From Struthidea cinerea (taxonomy: Eukaryota > Chordata > Aves > Passeriformes > Corcoracidae): a DNA stretch of 64,000 nt. The DNA lies in the NCBI GenBank assembly GCA_013397865.1, contig VZTI01004400.1:3430815-3494814 (forward strand), read 5' to 3'. This document shows positions 10,601-24,400 of this stretch, piece after piece. Made by a program: the position numbers and the translations under genes. Under the pieces are notes generated by a model. That model was not told where the DNA came from and searched no databases. It was given only the letters and a program-made list of their open reading frames with translations. Position 1 is the first letter of the stretch; the number at the start of each line of letters is the position of its first letter.

Positions 10601-13600
10601 AGCAAAGAGAATTCAAAATTTTATCCCAGGAATTATTCTGCTGATTCTCCTTGTTCCTTTTTTTTTGTTATTTTGGAGTTCTCAGCCCACCCTGACACCT
10701 GCTTTCACTAACAGACCTGTATAACTACTGGAGGAGTGCCAGTGACTTTATCTAGGTGCAAACATCTTGTGAATATGCATGAATCAGAACGCAAAAGCTT
10801 TCTCAAACAACCAGTGGCTTACAAATTACTGATGTTTCAGTCCAGGGCCACGTGCTCCTAAAGGGTTAGGAGAGGTTCCCCTATTAGTCCAGTAGTTGCA
10901 GGCATTTAACAGTGTCTCATGAAGCATTTGACTTGATAACTAGGGAGTAATCCCAGACAGCTGAGTATCCATCCTATTATCCGCAAAACCTAGTAGTGTA
11001 ATATGGGTAAGATGTGAGGACGGCCCTTTCTTAATATGGTAAATCTAAAGAGCTCATCCCTAACACAGAAGAGATAAATCCTTCTCTGTCAAATCTATAT
11101 GTCTTCTCCTTGCAGATCTTGCTTTTCACACCACCTGTGGCAAACAGTCCAAATTTCAAATACTCTACCAGTAAGACAATTTTACTTGTGTATTCCCTAA
11201 ACCAATCCATTCATTCATGACCCTTTGTTCTGGAAATACTTTTAACCTAGCACTTTTATGGTGAGCAGAAGATATCAGAGGTAGGTGTCTCCTCCTCAGA
11301 CTGCATAAGGCTTCCTACAGCAAAACCCAGTTTGATTTGTAAATTGGGCTGAATTTCTGAATAATCAATTTTTTCATCATCTCTTCAGACAGTCATACAT
11401 ACAGTCCTCAAACATCCAAGGTCTCATGAGAGTGCTGTCCCCGTCCATGATGCAAGCAAACCCAATCTTATGCTGGAAATGATCCATTTGTGGTTCATGT
11501 TTGGAAGTAATCCAAAACCAAAGAGAGATGGGGTTGGAGCAATCTGCCCATCAAATAACATTATTGAATAATTCCTGAATTCCTGGTCTGCCAGTACAGT
11601 AGCTTGCAGTGTGGTTCTGGCCATAAAACCAAGGGTGAGGATGAGGCTCAGGGTGGAGGGAATCACACAGCTTGCTGCTTTATTTCATGTTCCCGTGCCA
11701 CATGGTGCACAGGGGCTCAAGTACTAGCCGAAACTGCTTTAGAGAACGCCTGTTCTCCATGAGTCACCAAGGGTGAGTCACACACACCGACACAGGATCA
11801 GAAAGCCTTCCATTTTGCAAATGATAAGTGATGATGATAGTTAAGCAAGGGAGTCCACTGTGACTCTCCTATTCCAAGATGTGTCATTATAAACCTGATG
11901 GAGCGCCCGCAAAGAAAATACCGTGCTCCAACTGCTTTGTTAGTTGTCCTTTCCCAGATAAAAGGAACATCCATACACATTTTAAGTTTCACCTTCACAT
12001 TCTTTTATGCTTTCATCCTCAGAGGGGTGACTATGGAAAATGTCTGTAATGCAGCTACATCCATCCATCAGCCTAGCTTTCCCTGCTTCATCCCAGTAAT
12101 AGCCAATACCAGTGGTTATGCAGAGCCCTACAATGGTACCTCCAGGAACAAAAAAATGTGACTTAGAAAGATTTTGTTTAAATTACTAAAGAATATTTTT
12201 TCATTTTCCATCCTCTGCAGATGTCATTTTCTTCTGATGAGTACCTCTAAATTTTGCCCTTGAGTCATTACACACACAGTGTAAGTAAGATGCTAAATCC
12301 AACAGACTGTTCTGGCCACCAGATGGAAAAGTTTCCCTTCAGCACCCACAAAACCATACATATGTAAATACAAAACTCATTGTATATTAAGTGTGAATAT
12401 CTAGGTATACCTGCAAGTATCTGCAATCATATATAAAATAAAATAAAGAACACATCAAAAAATGCTAAGGTTCACCAGAAAATGGGCAAAATATAAGGAA
12501 TCAGTATTAAGGTAAGCAACAAACTTTTATTTGGCTTCTTTCTGCCTATGTGCCATAGCACAGTCCTTAATTACATTGCTATGTCTTATTTTTCTTCATT
12601 TTTTTCCTCATCTATGGAAAAGAAGGCTTATGAAACTGGGCTATTTTTCAGTATTATATTTTAGCTTTATCCAGCATGTGGCTTCATGCACTGTGCAGCT
12701 CTGCACTGGGTACAAGATTATTGTTTTCTTCTCCCCTTCTTCTTGTGCGGACATCATAACAGTTGTTTATATTTTTTGCTGCATTTAGCATTATACCTTC
12801 ATGACACAACTGTGAAGAAATGTGAAATCATTGTCTCTGGTTTACATGCATAAAAACTGAGGCAGAGACTAATACGAACATTCTCAAATGTGTCACTTAA
12901 TTTGGTATTCCCAACTCAAAAAACACAGTCTGATTTTTACAATTTGGCATGTTCACAATCCTTTCTCTGTTCAGAGCAGAGATCATCTTGACCTCGCACA
13001 TGTTTGCAGGAAGTCTGCAGCTCTAACAACAAGATCTCTGACCCAAAAAATTCAGTCTTCCCGTAGAAGTCACTTGCCTGTCAACAGATGAAATCTCTGG
13101 ACATGAAGCCTCTGGACATCCAGTTCTGCACGATGCCTGCCTTCAACAGAGCTCTACACCCGCTTTCCTTATTCCAGGCACGAGACATCTATTCATTCCC
13201 ACAACACAAGCAAGGAGGATGTCCGCCTACAGTCACCACATTGCTCAGATACATCACCAGAGCACACGATGTCCTTTGCAGCAAACCAGACATGGGTCCT
13301 AAAATGAAAAGTAATGACATCATAGAGACAGTGCTATGCAGATTAGGAACTAGGGTGATGATTAAGTTGCAGACACAGTGTCTGGCGTTTTGTGACATTC
13401 TTCTTTTGAGCTCTCAGCCACAGTGTAATGCATATGTCATTGTTCTTAGGCTTATTTATATGTTTTGCCCAATTCCAAATTCTTTGGTTTACCTTTGTTA
13501 GTTTCTTCTAATTTGCTGTTCCTTCATTGCGCCCAAGACGGAACAAAGCCAGTTCTCAGTATGGAAATCACCACATAAACAGTTTGGACTTGATGGGGCC

Positions 13601-15099
13601 CGAACAACTGGCAGGAGAGTCCTCCTACAGGCCATGTTTAGTAACATTAACTTAAGCTGTTGGTATCACTGCAATCTCTAAGTCTCCATTCCAGATGGGT
13701 TGGACTGTAAAACAGTGTTTTCTTTACCAAAAGAAGCAGAGTTTGAAAACCCAGCTCACAAAATGTATGATTTCTTTTGACACGACACTGTTGAGCCTTT
13801 CCATTTTCATCTACCTGCCTCTTTGCAGGGCTCCTCCACAAGGTGTCTGCATTGGAAAGCAGGTATTACATGCATAAGGTTCTTCTCATGCACTCCCTAG
13901 GGTGGACACTACCACTGAAAATCTCAAAACAGCCCCACTTCATGGTGGTGGGGTATCTGAATCCCTGAAGCAACTTTGAAAATCTTGACTTGCAAGCACT
14001 ATTGTTTGAAAACTATGACAGTCTGCCTTGGTGGTGATATGAATAATAATGACAAAATGCAGCATATATGCATTGGTCATTTAATTTAGGCTTGACTGGA
14101 GACTTAGCAAGCCCATCTTCCAGCAAAATTGATTGCCTGTGAGCAGTGCAAAGGTCGCAGAAAGAGACCTTCCTACTACTGAGGTAGGATCAAACCAGGA
14201 TTACAGTCTTTTCATTTGATGTGTACTAAATTTAAAAAATTATTAAAAAACCAAACATGAAACAACAACAAAAAATATCTCAACAATGTGCTTGATGAGT
14301 TTTAGACCTGCAGGAAAATATTTAATGTCACACAACAATGAAAGGAATTGGTACGAAGCATAAGTGGCAAAGCAGTGAAAAGAACTGACACAAAGCATAC
14401 TGGCATGTACAGCAACACCCACACAATCAAAAGCATTCAAGGAAATTAAAAAAATAATCAAATGACTAAAGATCTAGCTATGCAAGGGAGTTGTATAGCA
14501 AAAGTAATCACCATCCACAGCTATCCCAGAGATTTGAATGAGCACAAATTTCAAGAATAGGTTGAATCAGTTTTCAAAAGAAAAAAAAAAAGAAAATTAA
14601 CTAGGGGTAGAAAGAGAACTCAGAAATACAATCAAATACCCCACTCAACCTTTTTAGTTCATCTGTATTTCAGTAGACACATTTAGAGATGCATTTGACC
14701 CCAAAACTTTGGGGGTTAGATTTTGGGGTGCTTCAAAATTGATAAGATATTACAGACAAGTTTGTATTTGGCCTCAGTCCCAAGTTAAAAAAAAAAATCT
14801 AAATCAAATCCTTTCCAAATTTTGGCTGTTTGATTCAACATCCTAGTTTGGATCCAAATCTATACTAAGTCTTTACTTCTGTCACTTCCTATCGTGTCAC
14901 AAAGGAAGAGCATACATCTGGATGCAATGTAATAATGAGACAAAATGTAACAAACACTGCAATGGCTACCTTTACAACTTAAATGCTCTGGGTTTTTTCA
15001 TGTGATAAGATGTGCACTGGGGATTTTTGGAAATTCAGGGCATAAAATGCAGGAATGTCCAATGAGCCCCATTCAGTTCCATGACAGCATTTGTCTCTT
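10601..15099. other. Non-coding stretch, no gene seen
   Basis: Largest open frame is 137 codons (13088-13501, + strand) with no recognisable domain or biased composition. The stretch contains a CTCF-like word at 12312-12328 and a nested C4A4 / T4G4 inverted repeat at 14698-14729. A-rich runs occur near 14580 and 14787. No transposon is recognised. Confidence 0.6.
12312..12328 (+). promoter_or_regulatory. CTCF-like motif (weak)
   Basis: TGGCCACCAGATGGAAA matches the CTCF core CCASYAGRKGGC at all core positions except the last, which is A instead of C. It is a single unconfirmed match. Confidence 0.25.
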
Positions 15100-15500
15100 A
15101 GTTACAGCAAGGGTAATATTATCAGCACCAAGCAACCCAGAAGAAAATTATCAATTGGTTACCAAGAAACCTAATGATTTCATCAATATTATTTTACCAG
15201 TTACAAAGGTCATTTGGAGAAGTAATGCCACACGAAATGTGCTTGTGAAGTGGGTGATGTGTGGGTGGCTGTTAAGGGTCAACACTTCATTTCTCATTTC
15301 TTTAATTGATACTTCTGAATGAGTATTAATTGAGCTGCAATGAGAAGAGTGTGCAGTTTGACAATGCTAGTGACAGGATGGAAGTGCCATTTGCAGAGTG
15401 TATATAACCACAGCTAACACCCTCAAAGCGTTAATTCCATTTTATGTCTTTCACATTTAATAGCAAATTTGCCATTTAATCTTTAAGACAGAAGTTACTT
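15100..15500. promoter_or_regulatory. Candidate AT-rich regulatory element
   Basis: Contains ATCAATTGG, TAATGATTTCATCAATATTATTT, TTTAATTGATAC and GAGTATTAATTGAGC, a high density of homeodomain cores, plus isolated CpGs (CACGAAATG, AAGCGTTAATTCC). No repeat character. Enhancer role is inferred from motif texture alone. Confidence 0.3.
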
Positions 15501-17474
15501 ATTCTCAATCTACCTCTCACTTGCACTGATATAATCTCATGCCACTCAGACTGGCCTGTGGCATGAAGCACATCACACTTTCAAATCAGGTCCATTTTTT
15601 CATTAGCTCATATCCTTCCTGAGATGCCCTCCTTTACAGATGGCTGATCAGCAATCAACACTAGTTTGTTTCAATCAGAAAAGCAGCCGTAACTTCTCAT
15701 TTAAAGACTGTTCCTAGAGAAGCGCATTAGTCGAAGGCATAAAGCTGGCACTGGGGCAACAGTGACTCTCACAACTGATTTCTTTTAGGATTTTTTTTTA
15801 AAGAGATAGACCTCCTTTTATGTGGAGACCTGTTTTTTATTTTAAAAGGAAGCATAATGAAATCCATGCCTTTGCATGGGAGCTCTTCCTGTAGCATGGG
15901 CAGGTGCCAATAGACTGTAAATCTGAAGAGTGAATACAAAAGGTAGCAAAAGCCCAGGAGGAAGCCAGGGAATAGTTCCCATATGTACGTGCTGACACTT
16001 TCTCCCTCTCTGTTCCTCCTCCAGCAATGCAGTGTGTTGCCCTTTGAGCCTACTTGACTGAGGTTAAGCATTTACACTTTTTGAGAGGACAGTCAGTCCA
16101 CTCAGGGAGATACTGGCTTTCATAGCAGGAGTCTTCAAAATGATTTCCTCTCTGCTTGGGCAGCTCAAAAACACACGTGCACAGAAGCAAAGGTCAGATG
16201 TCATCCAAGTGGTGTAAGAGTGCCAGCTAAACGCTTGGGATATATTTTTATATTGGCCTCAGCTCAGCCTCCAATTCCACAGGAATCTATTTGGCACCCA
16301 CAATTCTCTCCAGTGCATTAACCCTGGGTGCAAGTGATAGGATTTAGCCTTCCAGAACTGACTAGTGGGTGCAGTCAGATAGCTAGATAACTTAATGGTA
16401 TCATTTGCACTCACAGGTAACTACAGGTAGAAAAGAAAGCTGCAGTTGCTGGAAAAAGACAAAAAGAGACAGAGGTCTTTTTCCCCTCTCTCCCCACCCT
16501 CCCAAACCAGATTTATTGTATTCAGTGAGGAATTGCTTTTTAGCTTGCAGTCCTGAAAATACAGAGCTTCTCATTGCTTCTTTCCCTGTGTTGGCCATTT
16601 GCAGTTGAGTGCATCAGTCTCCTGCTCAGTCTTTTTCCTTCTGTTTGCACAAGCTGGCAATCCAGTCTAACCACATTTCTTTCCTCACTCCCTGCTTTCT
16701 CCTCTTTCATACCACACACATACCTGCTTTTATATTTGAGCTCATCCTGGTGGTAGCTTTTGCCTATTCCCATCCGGCCCTACCCTTCTGGTTTTTAATT
16801 GCTTGTTGATTCTGTATGGCTTTTTTTCTTTTTTTCCCAAATGCTGCTTATTTTCTGATACACTGTTACTTCAGCCAGATCATCTCTTACCCACTAATCG
16901 CCCTATTCCCTAGGCGTTTACCCACATCCCTTACTTTATTCTCCCTTGCCCTCTCCCAATTTCTTACATGCAACCAAACCTGCCTTCAAAGAAACTGAGG
17001 AGAAATCTGTCTCCCTGCACCTTGCCCCAGCTGATGTTTTATACAAGTAAGTATGTGTGATGTCACCCACGTCATCATCTCATCCATGATTGCAGAGGGA
17101 TGGCATTGGATGGCGATTGCTTCACAGGCTCATGGAAGCAGGGACTAAAAAAGGACCTCATCACTAACTGAGGTCTGTGGATTCAAGGAATAGACACAAA
17201 GAAACTAAATTAATAAAATGATGCTGGTAAAACCTGCATCGACAAAAGGCATTCTGGTGAGCCAGAGCTTCTCTAACCAGTGGGTGTGGACCCACCTTGC
17301 ATGCCTTCTTCAGTTTCCATGAACTCCTGCTACTTAATACCTAAACCAAATGTGAGCTGGATCCAAAGATACTCTGAAACTTAATTACTTCTCCAGTTTA
17401 GTATGAAGCCAGTGCTCAAATGGCTGAATTATACCATTTGGAAAGGACAATTGGTTATTACACTTATCAGATTG
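15501..17474. other. Non-coding stretch, no gene seen
   Basis: Open frames of 100 codons or fewer with no recognisable product. A 9-bp-arm inverted repeat (TCATGCCAC at 15537-15545, GTGGCATGA at 15558-15566) is present. From about 16480 to 16980 the + strand is pyrimidine-rich (C/T runs), which opens several overlapping frames by composition alone. Confidence 0.6.
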
Positions 17475-17845
17475 TTTGTGACAGGAATGGGTTAATTTTC
17501 CTAACCTTTTCTGTTCTTGTTCCACTCACAGGGTTGTCAAAAGGATGGATAAACGTGTTGCTATTTTCTGGTTTTGTTTCAGTGTCTATCACGAGAGTGG
17601 ACCAATTTCATACCATTTGCTGCTTTCATTACTGTCTCAGGGTTGTCACAAGAATTGATAAATTTCAGACTGTTTTTCTTGTCCTCATTACAATCTTAAG
17701 GTTGTCATGAGAATGAATTGATTTTGTGCCATTTTCTGTTCTCATTACAGTCTTTGTCATGAGAATGGCTTCATTTGGGGCCATTTTTGTTCCTGTTACT
17801 TACAATCTTTTGTCACAAGAACAGGGATTATTTGATGAAAATGAG
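17475..17845. repeat. Degenerate tandem array, period about 58 bp, about seven copies
   Basis: Copies begin with a GTTGTCATGAGAATGG-like word at about 17475, 17533, 17582, 17642, 17701, 17753 and 17809, so spacing is 49-60 bp. Each continues with a TTGATTTNNTGCCATTT-like middle and a pyrimidine-rich TTCTGTTCTCATTACAG-like end. Copies have diverged by substitutions and small indels. A 96-codon open frame runs across part of it (17420-17710), but the frame is not kept between repeats, so coding is unlikely. It is an old minisatellite. Confidence 0.8.
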
Positions 17846-19989
17846 AAGACAGCATCTCAGACACTGAGATTCAGGGATAACTTGTTCTTGTGACAGAGAT
17901 CATAACGAGGACAGAAAGCAGCACAGAATGTATCCATTCTCAGGATGATTTTAAAGGTTGTGATTTTATGACCCTGATTGTGCCAACTGGCTTCGCCAGG
18001 AGATTTTACCACTTTCATTGTAGTAACCACTACTTTCTTCAGGCTGCTGGTAGATTTCTCACTACTCAGCAAGGAAAGATATATTTATACAGGGGCTATG
18101 AGAAGTATTGCAGATGAGCAGCACTGGATAGGCTTTGGTATCCACAGGGACACGTATTTCAAACTCCAACTGGAATTTCAGGAGCTTTTCACAGGATTCA
18201 GGTAGGAGTCACCACTATGAAGGCAGTCATCACTGTTGCATTTTGGAGGGTTAAACACACAGAAGAGATGTGTTTGAGTGTCTGCATGATTTTGGGTTTG
18301 CCTGTGTTGCCTGCATAGCCAGCTTGATCTGAGAGCTCTGGGACCCTGAGTTCAAATGAAGGTAAACCAGTGACTGCAAACGAGCGCCTACAACTCAGCT
18401 AAGAATAAGTTACTGCAAATGGCAGGGCAGAAGTGAGAGATCAAGGCATGTACAACATCCAAGGCCCAGAAAGCCAAGAAGTAATTATTGCGTTCTCAAA
18501 GGTGATCAAAGAGAAGCAGCAGGAAATGTTAAATAAAGCAGAAACTCATACAGCACGTGAGAAGGGAGTGGGAATGAAAAAGGCATCACAGTAAGACTGA
18601 AGTTATGGACAGGGAAAATGAGAAAGTAGTTTTGGAGGAGGGGACAAGAAGCTCCACCAGAAGAAAGAATGCCAAGGCATAGCTAAACACTCAAATGCTC
18701 AGATTTGGTTGGTGCAAGGCAGAGAACTGAAAGGAAGGGCAAGAAAAGGAGAAAACTAATGAAGAAAAACACTTATCTTCATGACAGGATGGACAAGGGA
18801 GCCCTGAAGAAGGTGCATGCGTTTACCAGACACATTTTCAGTAATGTTAAGCAAGTGGCAACCTACTGCTTTGAAAAACCTTGCATTAATGGCTTTTGAG
18901 CTTGCCAGCTTTTATTTTGTAGCAACTTCAATTTTATTCCTTATTTTTAGACTCCTGGTTCCACCAGAAATGGAATAGAGGATGTATGTATGGTATTCCC
19001 TTTGGCAGGCCTCATGAGATAGATCCAAAGAAAAAGAAAAGGTGACTTGGAAACCATTGCCATAAGGGGGATTCAAGCTGTGAACCAACCCAAAAGGAGA
19101 TCATGCTAACTGGAATACACCACTGGAACTGCTTGGATAATCATCTTGCAAAGCTGTCTGGGAAATCATCAGAAAACCCATCTGAAAATAAGTGTACCTG
19201 AGCAGTGAAAGACATCACCAGTAAAAGGAGAGTGAGGGGGATGGACATTCCCCACTGTCTAAGTAAAATAAAGCAGGAATGCTGCAATAAATAGACCTGA
19301 CAGATGACACCTGGTATTTCCTGGGCCAATTTCTGTGAACGTTTTATTGATCTTTTACATTCTGATTTGTCCATCAGAGCCTATGATCCTTCGCTTTGTC
19401 TGTCCCATACCTCCTCCCCTGCCCCCACTTTTACCATATGTACCTAATCTCACTGCTCTGTCTACTATCTGCCATTGTTTGAAGTACACGGGAATATAAG
19501 TTTAATCATAAAAATGGTGGCCCTGGCTGTGTATACTGTACGAATGTTCAACTTTCAGAAGATGAAGTGACCTCCAAATGGCTTACTGCTTTTCATTAAT
19601 TTCTCTGTATAATTGAACACTTTTCGGCATCTCATTTAACAAACTGTTAAGCTCCTTATTGCACAGAAGGGCCATGTGATGCGCAGGGATTCTGAAATGC
19701 TTCCCCTCATTCACAGTTCTCCTACTAATATCCTGGGCATTATTAGTAGTTCACAAAGCCAGCACATTTTCTTTTTGATAAGTGTCCCTGTTCTGCCCTC
19801 CTTTGTCCACCTCCAAATGCCTCCTAGTACTTACAAAGAATAAAGCTGTGCTGCCTAACTAGCCTGGTGCTTTGGATTGCTACCCCTACTCACTCAGTTG
19901 CCTGGAAGGGGATGTACTTATATCATGAAAGATAAATCCCAGCTAGAAATACAGGTCCCTGACAACCTAATCACTGAAACCCTGTCAAG
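17846..19989. other. Non-coding stretch, no gene seen
   Basis: Short open frames only (77 codons at most). From about 18360 to 18780 the + strand is purine-rich. No transposon, hairpin or RNA gene is recognised. AT content rises near 19560-19640. Confidence 0.6.
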
Positions 19990-20220
19990 TAACCCCTAAT
20001 TTTAAAGCAAGTGGTTAATTCCCAGCAAATTGATTTATGCACTGTTTGAGGTTTGGTGAGTTGTGTTGTTCATCTGTTATTACCACGATCTCAGCTCAGC
20101 CTATTCATTTAGACCACTGACACAACACAGTGCATCTCCCAAGAAAATTTCCTTTGTCAGCACATCTGGAATTTGCTAATTAAATCAAGGATGACATTAT
20201 TCACTTTCTGAAAAAAGCAA
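19990..20220. promoter_or_regulatory. Candidate conserved element (short)
   Basis: Contains GTTAATTCC, AAATTGATTTATGCAC, GAATTTGCTAATTAAATCAAGG and GTTATTACCACGATC: clustered homeodomain/POU-like cores in non-repetitive DNA. Enhancer function is inference only. Confidence 0.27.
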
Positions 20221-21472
20221 CTTGTCTCTCCTGCCCCTCTTAATACACATGTGGGTGCACAAACATGCACACACCCAAGCATGGTTTTTTCGTAAATGTA
20301 CACAGTCCAAAACTTTGAATTATCTTTTTTAACTGTTTTAGTCAGCTGTAGATCATCTGGTCATCTCAGTAGACATGTGCTGTCTATATGCCTATAAACT
20401 CAGTAACCTCTAACATGTGTGTGCATCTGTGTGTGCATGTGCATGTGAATGGGGCAACAGAGGGAGCCGTATGATGCTCATGAGCAATCACGAGTCTCAC
20501 TTTTTCACAGCACACCTCACAGTGCGAATTTCAGTAAAATGATAGGGCTGGCCAGCAACCCCCCCTTTTCTCATCTGTGTTATTGCAGATGAAGTGAATT
20601 CAAAACACCACAAAAGACAGGTCATCCCCCAAGCCCTGTTAGCTATGGGTCGATAATACCACTGCAACTCTTTGTGCTATTTAAGGTGCAGACAATAGAA
20701 GAACATAGAAATTAGACTTCTTTGAGCATCCAGCAAATTTTTCAAAGACTTCTTATCTTGAGAGGTTAAAAACTCTGAATGAGTGACCAAAATAAATCTA
20801 TCTATGCTCAGACTCCTGCTTCCCTAAGTGTTAGGTGCCATGGAAGGAAGCCTTTATCTGCACATAGATATGCCCCAGCAAAAGCCCTTGGTTATGCTTG
20901 GGATACCATTTGCCTTGCAGAGCCACCTTAATTTGGTAGTACCTTCTGCTGGGGGCACAGTATGGCTTTTGCCCCCATGATGAATCCCGTGTTTCCTCAG
21001 CTGCGCTACAGACCACTGCCTTATTACAGCCAGGATGTTTGCAATGCAGCTGAGGAGAGACATGTCTGCAACACTCTATCTCCAGCTCAAAAAGGTATTC
21101 TTGATTCTTGTGTGTCACTTGCCCTCTGTCATAGGTGCCTCATCCCCTATTTCCAGACCAGGACATATGCATTCTTACAAGGAAATAAACAAGAAAGTGA
21201 CACAGATTGGGAAGTCATTTAAAAACCGAATGGCTCTATCACTCTGGTGTGTACATAAACCAGAGTGTGGCAACTCACCTCCCTTACCTTCAGCTTCTAA
21301 TTGCAGGATAGCAGCTGGTTTTTTATCCTTATGAAGACTGAGTTAAAAACGAATTTCACTTTTCAAGATAAACTGACCCTCAGCAGGCTCAGAAAAATAA
21401 AATCAAAAAGAAACACTAGACACCGTGACATAACCTTCCTTTTCAAAGACAGAGACGTGCAGGGGTGTGCTG

Positions 21473-21473
<1 letters not shown>
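20221..21473. other. Non-coding stretch, no gene seen
   Basis: Includes a short imperfect TG/CATG-rich tract at about 20417-20452. Several overlapping open frames of up to 99 codons on both strands at 20830-21330 reflect locally few stops and match no known protein. Confidence 0.6.
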
Positions 21474-21504
<31 letters not shown>

Positions 21505-21522
21505 TACACACACACATACACA
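21474..21522. repeat. (CA)n / (CACATA)n microsatellite
   Basis: About 49 bp of CA dinucleotides with regular TA interruptions. Frames reading Thr-His or Tyr-Val repeats across it are artefacts. Confidence 0.95.
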
Positions 21523-24229
21523 TTTGCTGTATACCTACTGTCTTCTGGCTGGCAAAGACTTTCCAATATCACTATTTACAGCTGACCGAGACATAAGTGG
21601 TGCATGGTACCACCCCTTCCAAGCAGGTCTTGAGGTAACACCTCCTTAATCAAATCCAAAGTGTCTTCAATTCTTTTCATTCCATTTAATTCTGTTTATT
21701 GAAGCCATTTAATACCCTTGTTTAGTCAAATACAGTCCTGATGTATGCTCTTGGCCCGCTGTGGAAAGGTTACAGCATTTCATGCTTTCATTCTTCATAT
21801 CTGAAGCAGCCGTGCAGTTTTTCCACCAACTCATTGCTTGCTAATGAACTTTTTTTTTTAAGCAGCCTGTCATTTTGTTTAATGTTGCAAAATAAGGCAG
21901 TCTTTAAGTGGGATCTGATTTTGCTAAGAGATGTCTAAACTTAAGTGAGATAATGGATGTAACAAAATACCACCAAATATGACAGCTTTGTTCTGCCAAT
22001 GTAATTTGCTGATTCTGGAAACCAAACGCAGAACAGTCTGTGCCAGTCTTAGAAAAGAGGCTTGTTTGACAGATATAAACCTGCTTAAATATCAGCATAC
22101 ACTACATTAAATAGCAGACTTCTGCATTCATTTGTGGATTTTAGTCACTTGTCATAACACAGGGTTTTTATTTTATTTAAAATGTCTCATTGCTCCTATC
22201 ACTCTGGTGCCCAAATACAGTTGGCTGCTTCCCCCTGCCCCCCACACCTAAAGCTGGAAGGGGAAGTTTCTTGACGGAGACACCAAACTCCCCTAATTAT
22301 ACTAATGTTAAAAATCATACCTACCTCTTCTTTCCTTTCAGAAAAAAGAAGGTTTCTGTCTGCTGTATTGTGGAGAAACTTTGGCTTGGACTTGGCCGTG
22401 TTCCTTCTGCAGGTAAAGAAAAAAGATATATGTTCAGAAAGGAAGTCTAGGAGCACAAACTGTTCAGAAAGTGCTGGTTTTTTCTTGTTGACTATGTGCC
22501 GTTAGAGATGCCCCTAGAACCATGAAACAGAGCCATCAGTATTTCCTGGTAGTCAGACTGTCAGTGGTCTGTGACAGCATCTGCACGTAGCTCAGATTCA
22601 GAGTTTTGAAGTATGTGACCAAAAGTTGTTGGATTTACCAAGCTTCTGCATTCATTTGGATCTTTTTAATATCTTCCAACACGTACACATATATAGACAT
22701 ACCAGGCCATCTTCTGTTTACTTGCTATTGACACTTCCACATTTATCAAGCTTATTTCACCCTACCTTAGGCCTTCTGTCCACGGACTGCTTCCACAGTC
22801 TCTTCCTCCTCTCTGCAGTTCTCCCATATTGCTTTTTTACGCTCTCCATTTTTTATATTTAAAGTTTTAAGATGTTTGGACCTTGGTTTTTAACAGCAAC
22901 GTATTTCTTCACTTAAGCATTGTTAAGGTGCTTGTGACTTTCCAGGTGCCGATTCTGACACTCTCAAGTAAAATTAACTGTAATTGTCACATATTGCATG
23001 TTGCCAATATTTCCACAGTAAATTCTGCCCAGGAATGTGACATTGGCAACCCTTTCTCTTGCAAAGGAGGTGTGTTCAAAATGATCACCCATGTTATAAC
23101 TCTCCTGCACTCAGACCAGCCTTATGCTAGTTTGCCTTCAGACACTTTGGATAAGAACATTAAATGATGATGTTTTTTAGATCAACAAAAATTAATGGTG
23201 CTATGACATTTCATCTCACTGAAGGGTAGGCATTTAAATGTGCTCTCCTGGCCCCACAGAAAAGAAAAGGATTTTTCCTAGAGACCTGAATTTCACTTTA
23301 ATTCTCCTCTTACTTATATGGATTAAACTCAGTGAGATCATAGGTTTTTAATTTACTTGAATCAATCAACTGATAAGTCTTTTATTTTAATAGCAAATTA
23401 AGCTATTTTTAGGCTAAATGAGTGATTTGTGGGGGGGAAATTATATAATAATTAAATGAAAGACAAAAGTAAATCTACTCCACAATTTAGAGTTGCAGCC
23501 CTCAATCCAGAAAATACCTTTCATATTCTGATATAGAGCAGATATTTCTGGTTGTGTTACCAGTCTTATTTTGCAAGTGTATGATATTTTAAATGTAAAT
23601 TAATAAAGCAATTAAGCCAAGACCTCTTCAGAAAACCAAGTCAGTACCTTCTCTTTCCCTATCCCACTAAGACTCATGTAGAGTCAGTGGCTTATTCATG
23701 CCTCTTCTTTCAGTCACACAGCAGAAGGAATCATGAGACCCTGCCTTGGCTGCTGAGGCCGTGTAACTGTCCTCTGTCTAATTATGGAACTGAAAAGCCC
23801 CAAAAGGCTGAATACAGAACCATTATTCTGGCCATGGTGTAGTCTCTGGAGAGACTGTTATTCTTCCCAAATGGGTAAGACATGTTAGGTTTACTAATTT
23901 TGTTCATGAACCTGACAATGTCAAACACCTTGCAACCAGCAGAGCTCTGCCTGTGAAAAAGTGTGAGGGGCACGGCGCAGTTTGGACAGGTACGGCACAG
24001 AGGAATGAGACCCTGGAGTAAGGCACGTTTCTCTCCCAGAGAGGAACTGGTGAAACACAATGAAGGTTCCCCACTCTTATCTACAATCATGTGTTAGGCA
24101 GGATGGAGGGTGCTGGGTGGAGGCAGAGGGTTGGCCTTTAAAGAGTAGACCTTAAAATCTGTGAGGTTTTCACACCACAAGAATTAAACTGTAGGAGAGA
24201 TTGGGATCAGAAAACTAAACACTTTAAGC
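21523..24229. other. Non-coding stretch, no gene seen
   Basis: Open frames of 102 codons or fewer, none recognisable. AT-rich around 23330-23620, with a G run (GGGGGGG) near 23432. A pyrimidine-rich block lies at 22700-22850. No transposon is recognised. Confidence 0.6.
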
Positions 24230-24400
24230 ACTGTGTCCTCTGAGAAGAACAGCTATTCAGATTAGATATTGATAGCATGCCTATATTTATAGCCACTGCT
24301 AAATGACCCAAGATGAGTAATTGTCTTTGATAAAGACAAACCTTGTAATTTTATACATTTTAGCAAAATTGCAAATTGCTGGTAATCCAGCAGTGGGATT
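24230..24400. promoter_or_regulatory. Candidate conserved element (short)
   Basis: Contains AGATTAGATATTGATAGC, a TATTTATAGCC MEF2-like word, GAGTAATTGTCTTTGATAAAG and TTGCAAATTGCTGGTAATCC. Non-repetitive with dense AT motifs. Function is inferred only. Confidence 0.25.

Noticed and set aside
14698..14729. Nested CCCCAAAA / TTTTGGGG inverted repeats as a telomere-like or structural element
   Set aside because: Arms are 7-9 bp of low-complexity sequence; likely chance.
21363..21649. Frames with Thr-His and Tyr-Val repeats
   Set aside because: They are translations of the CA microsatellite.
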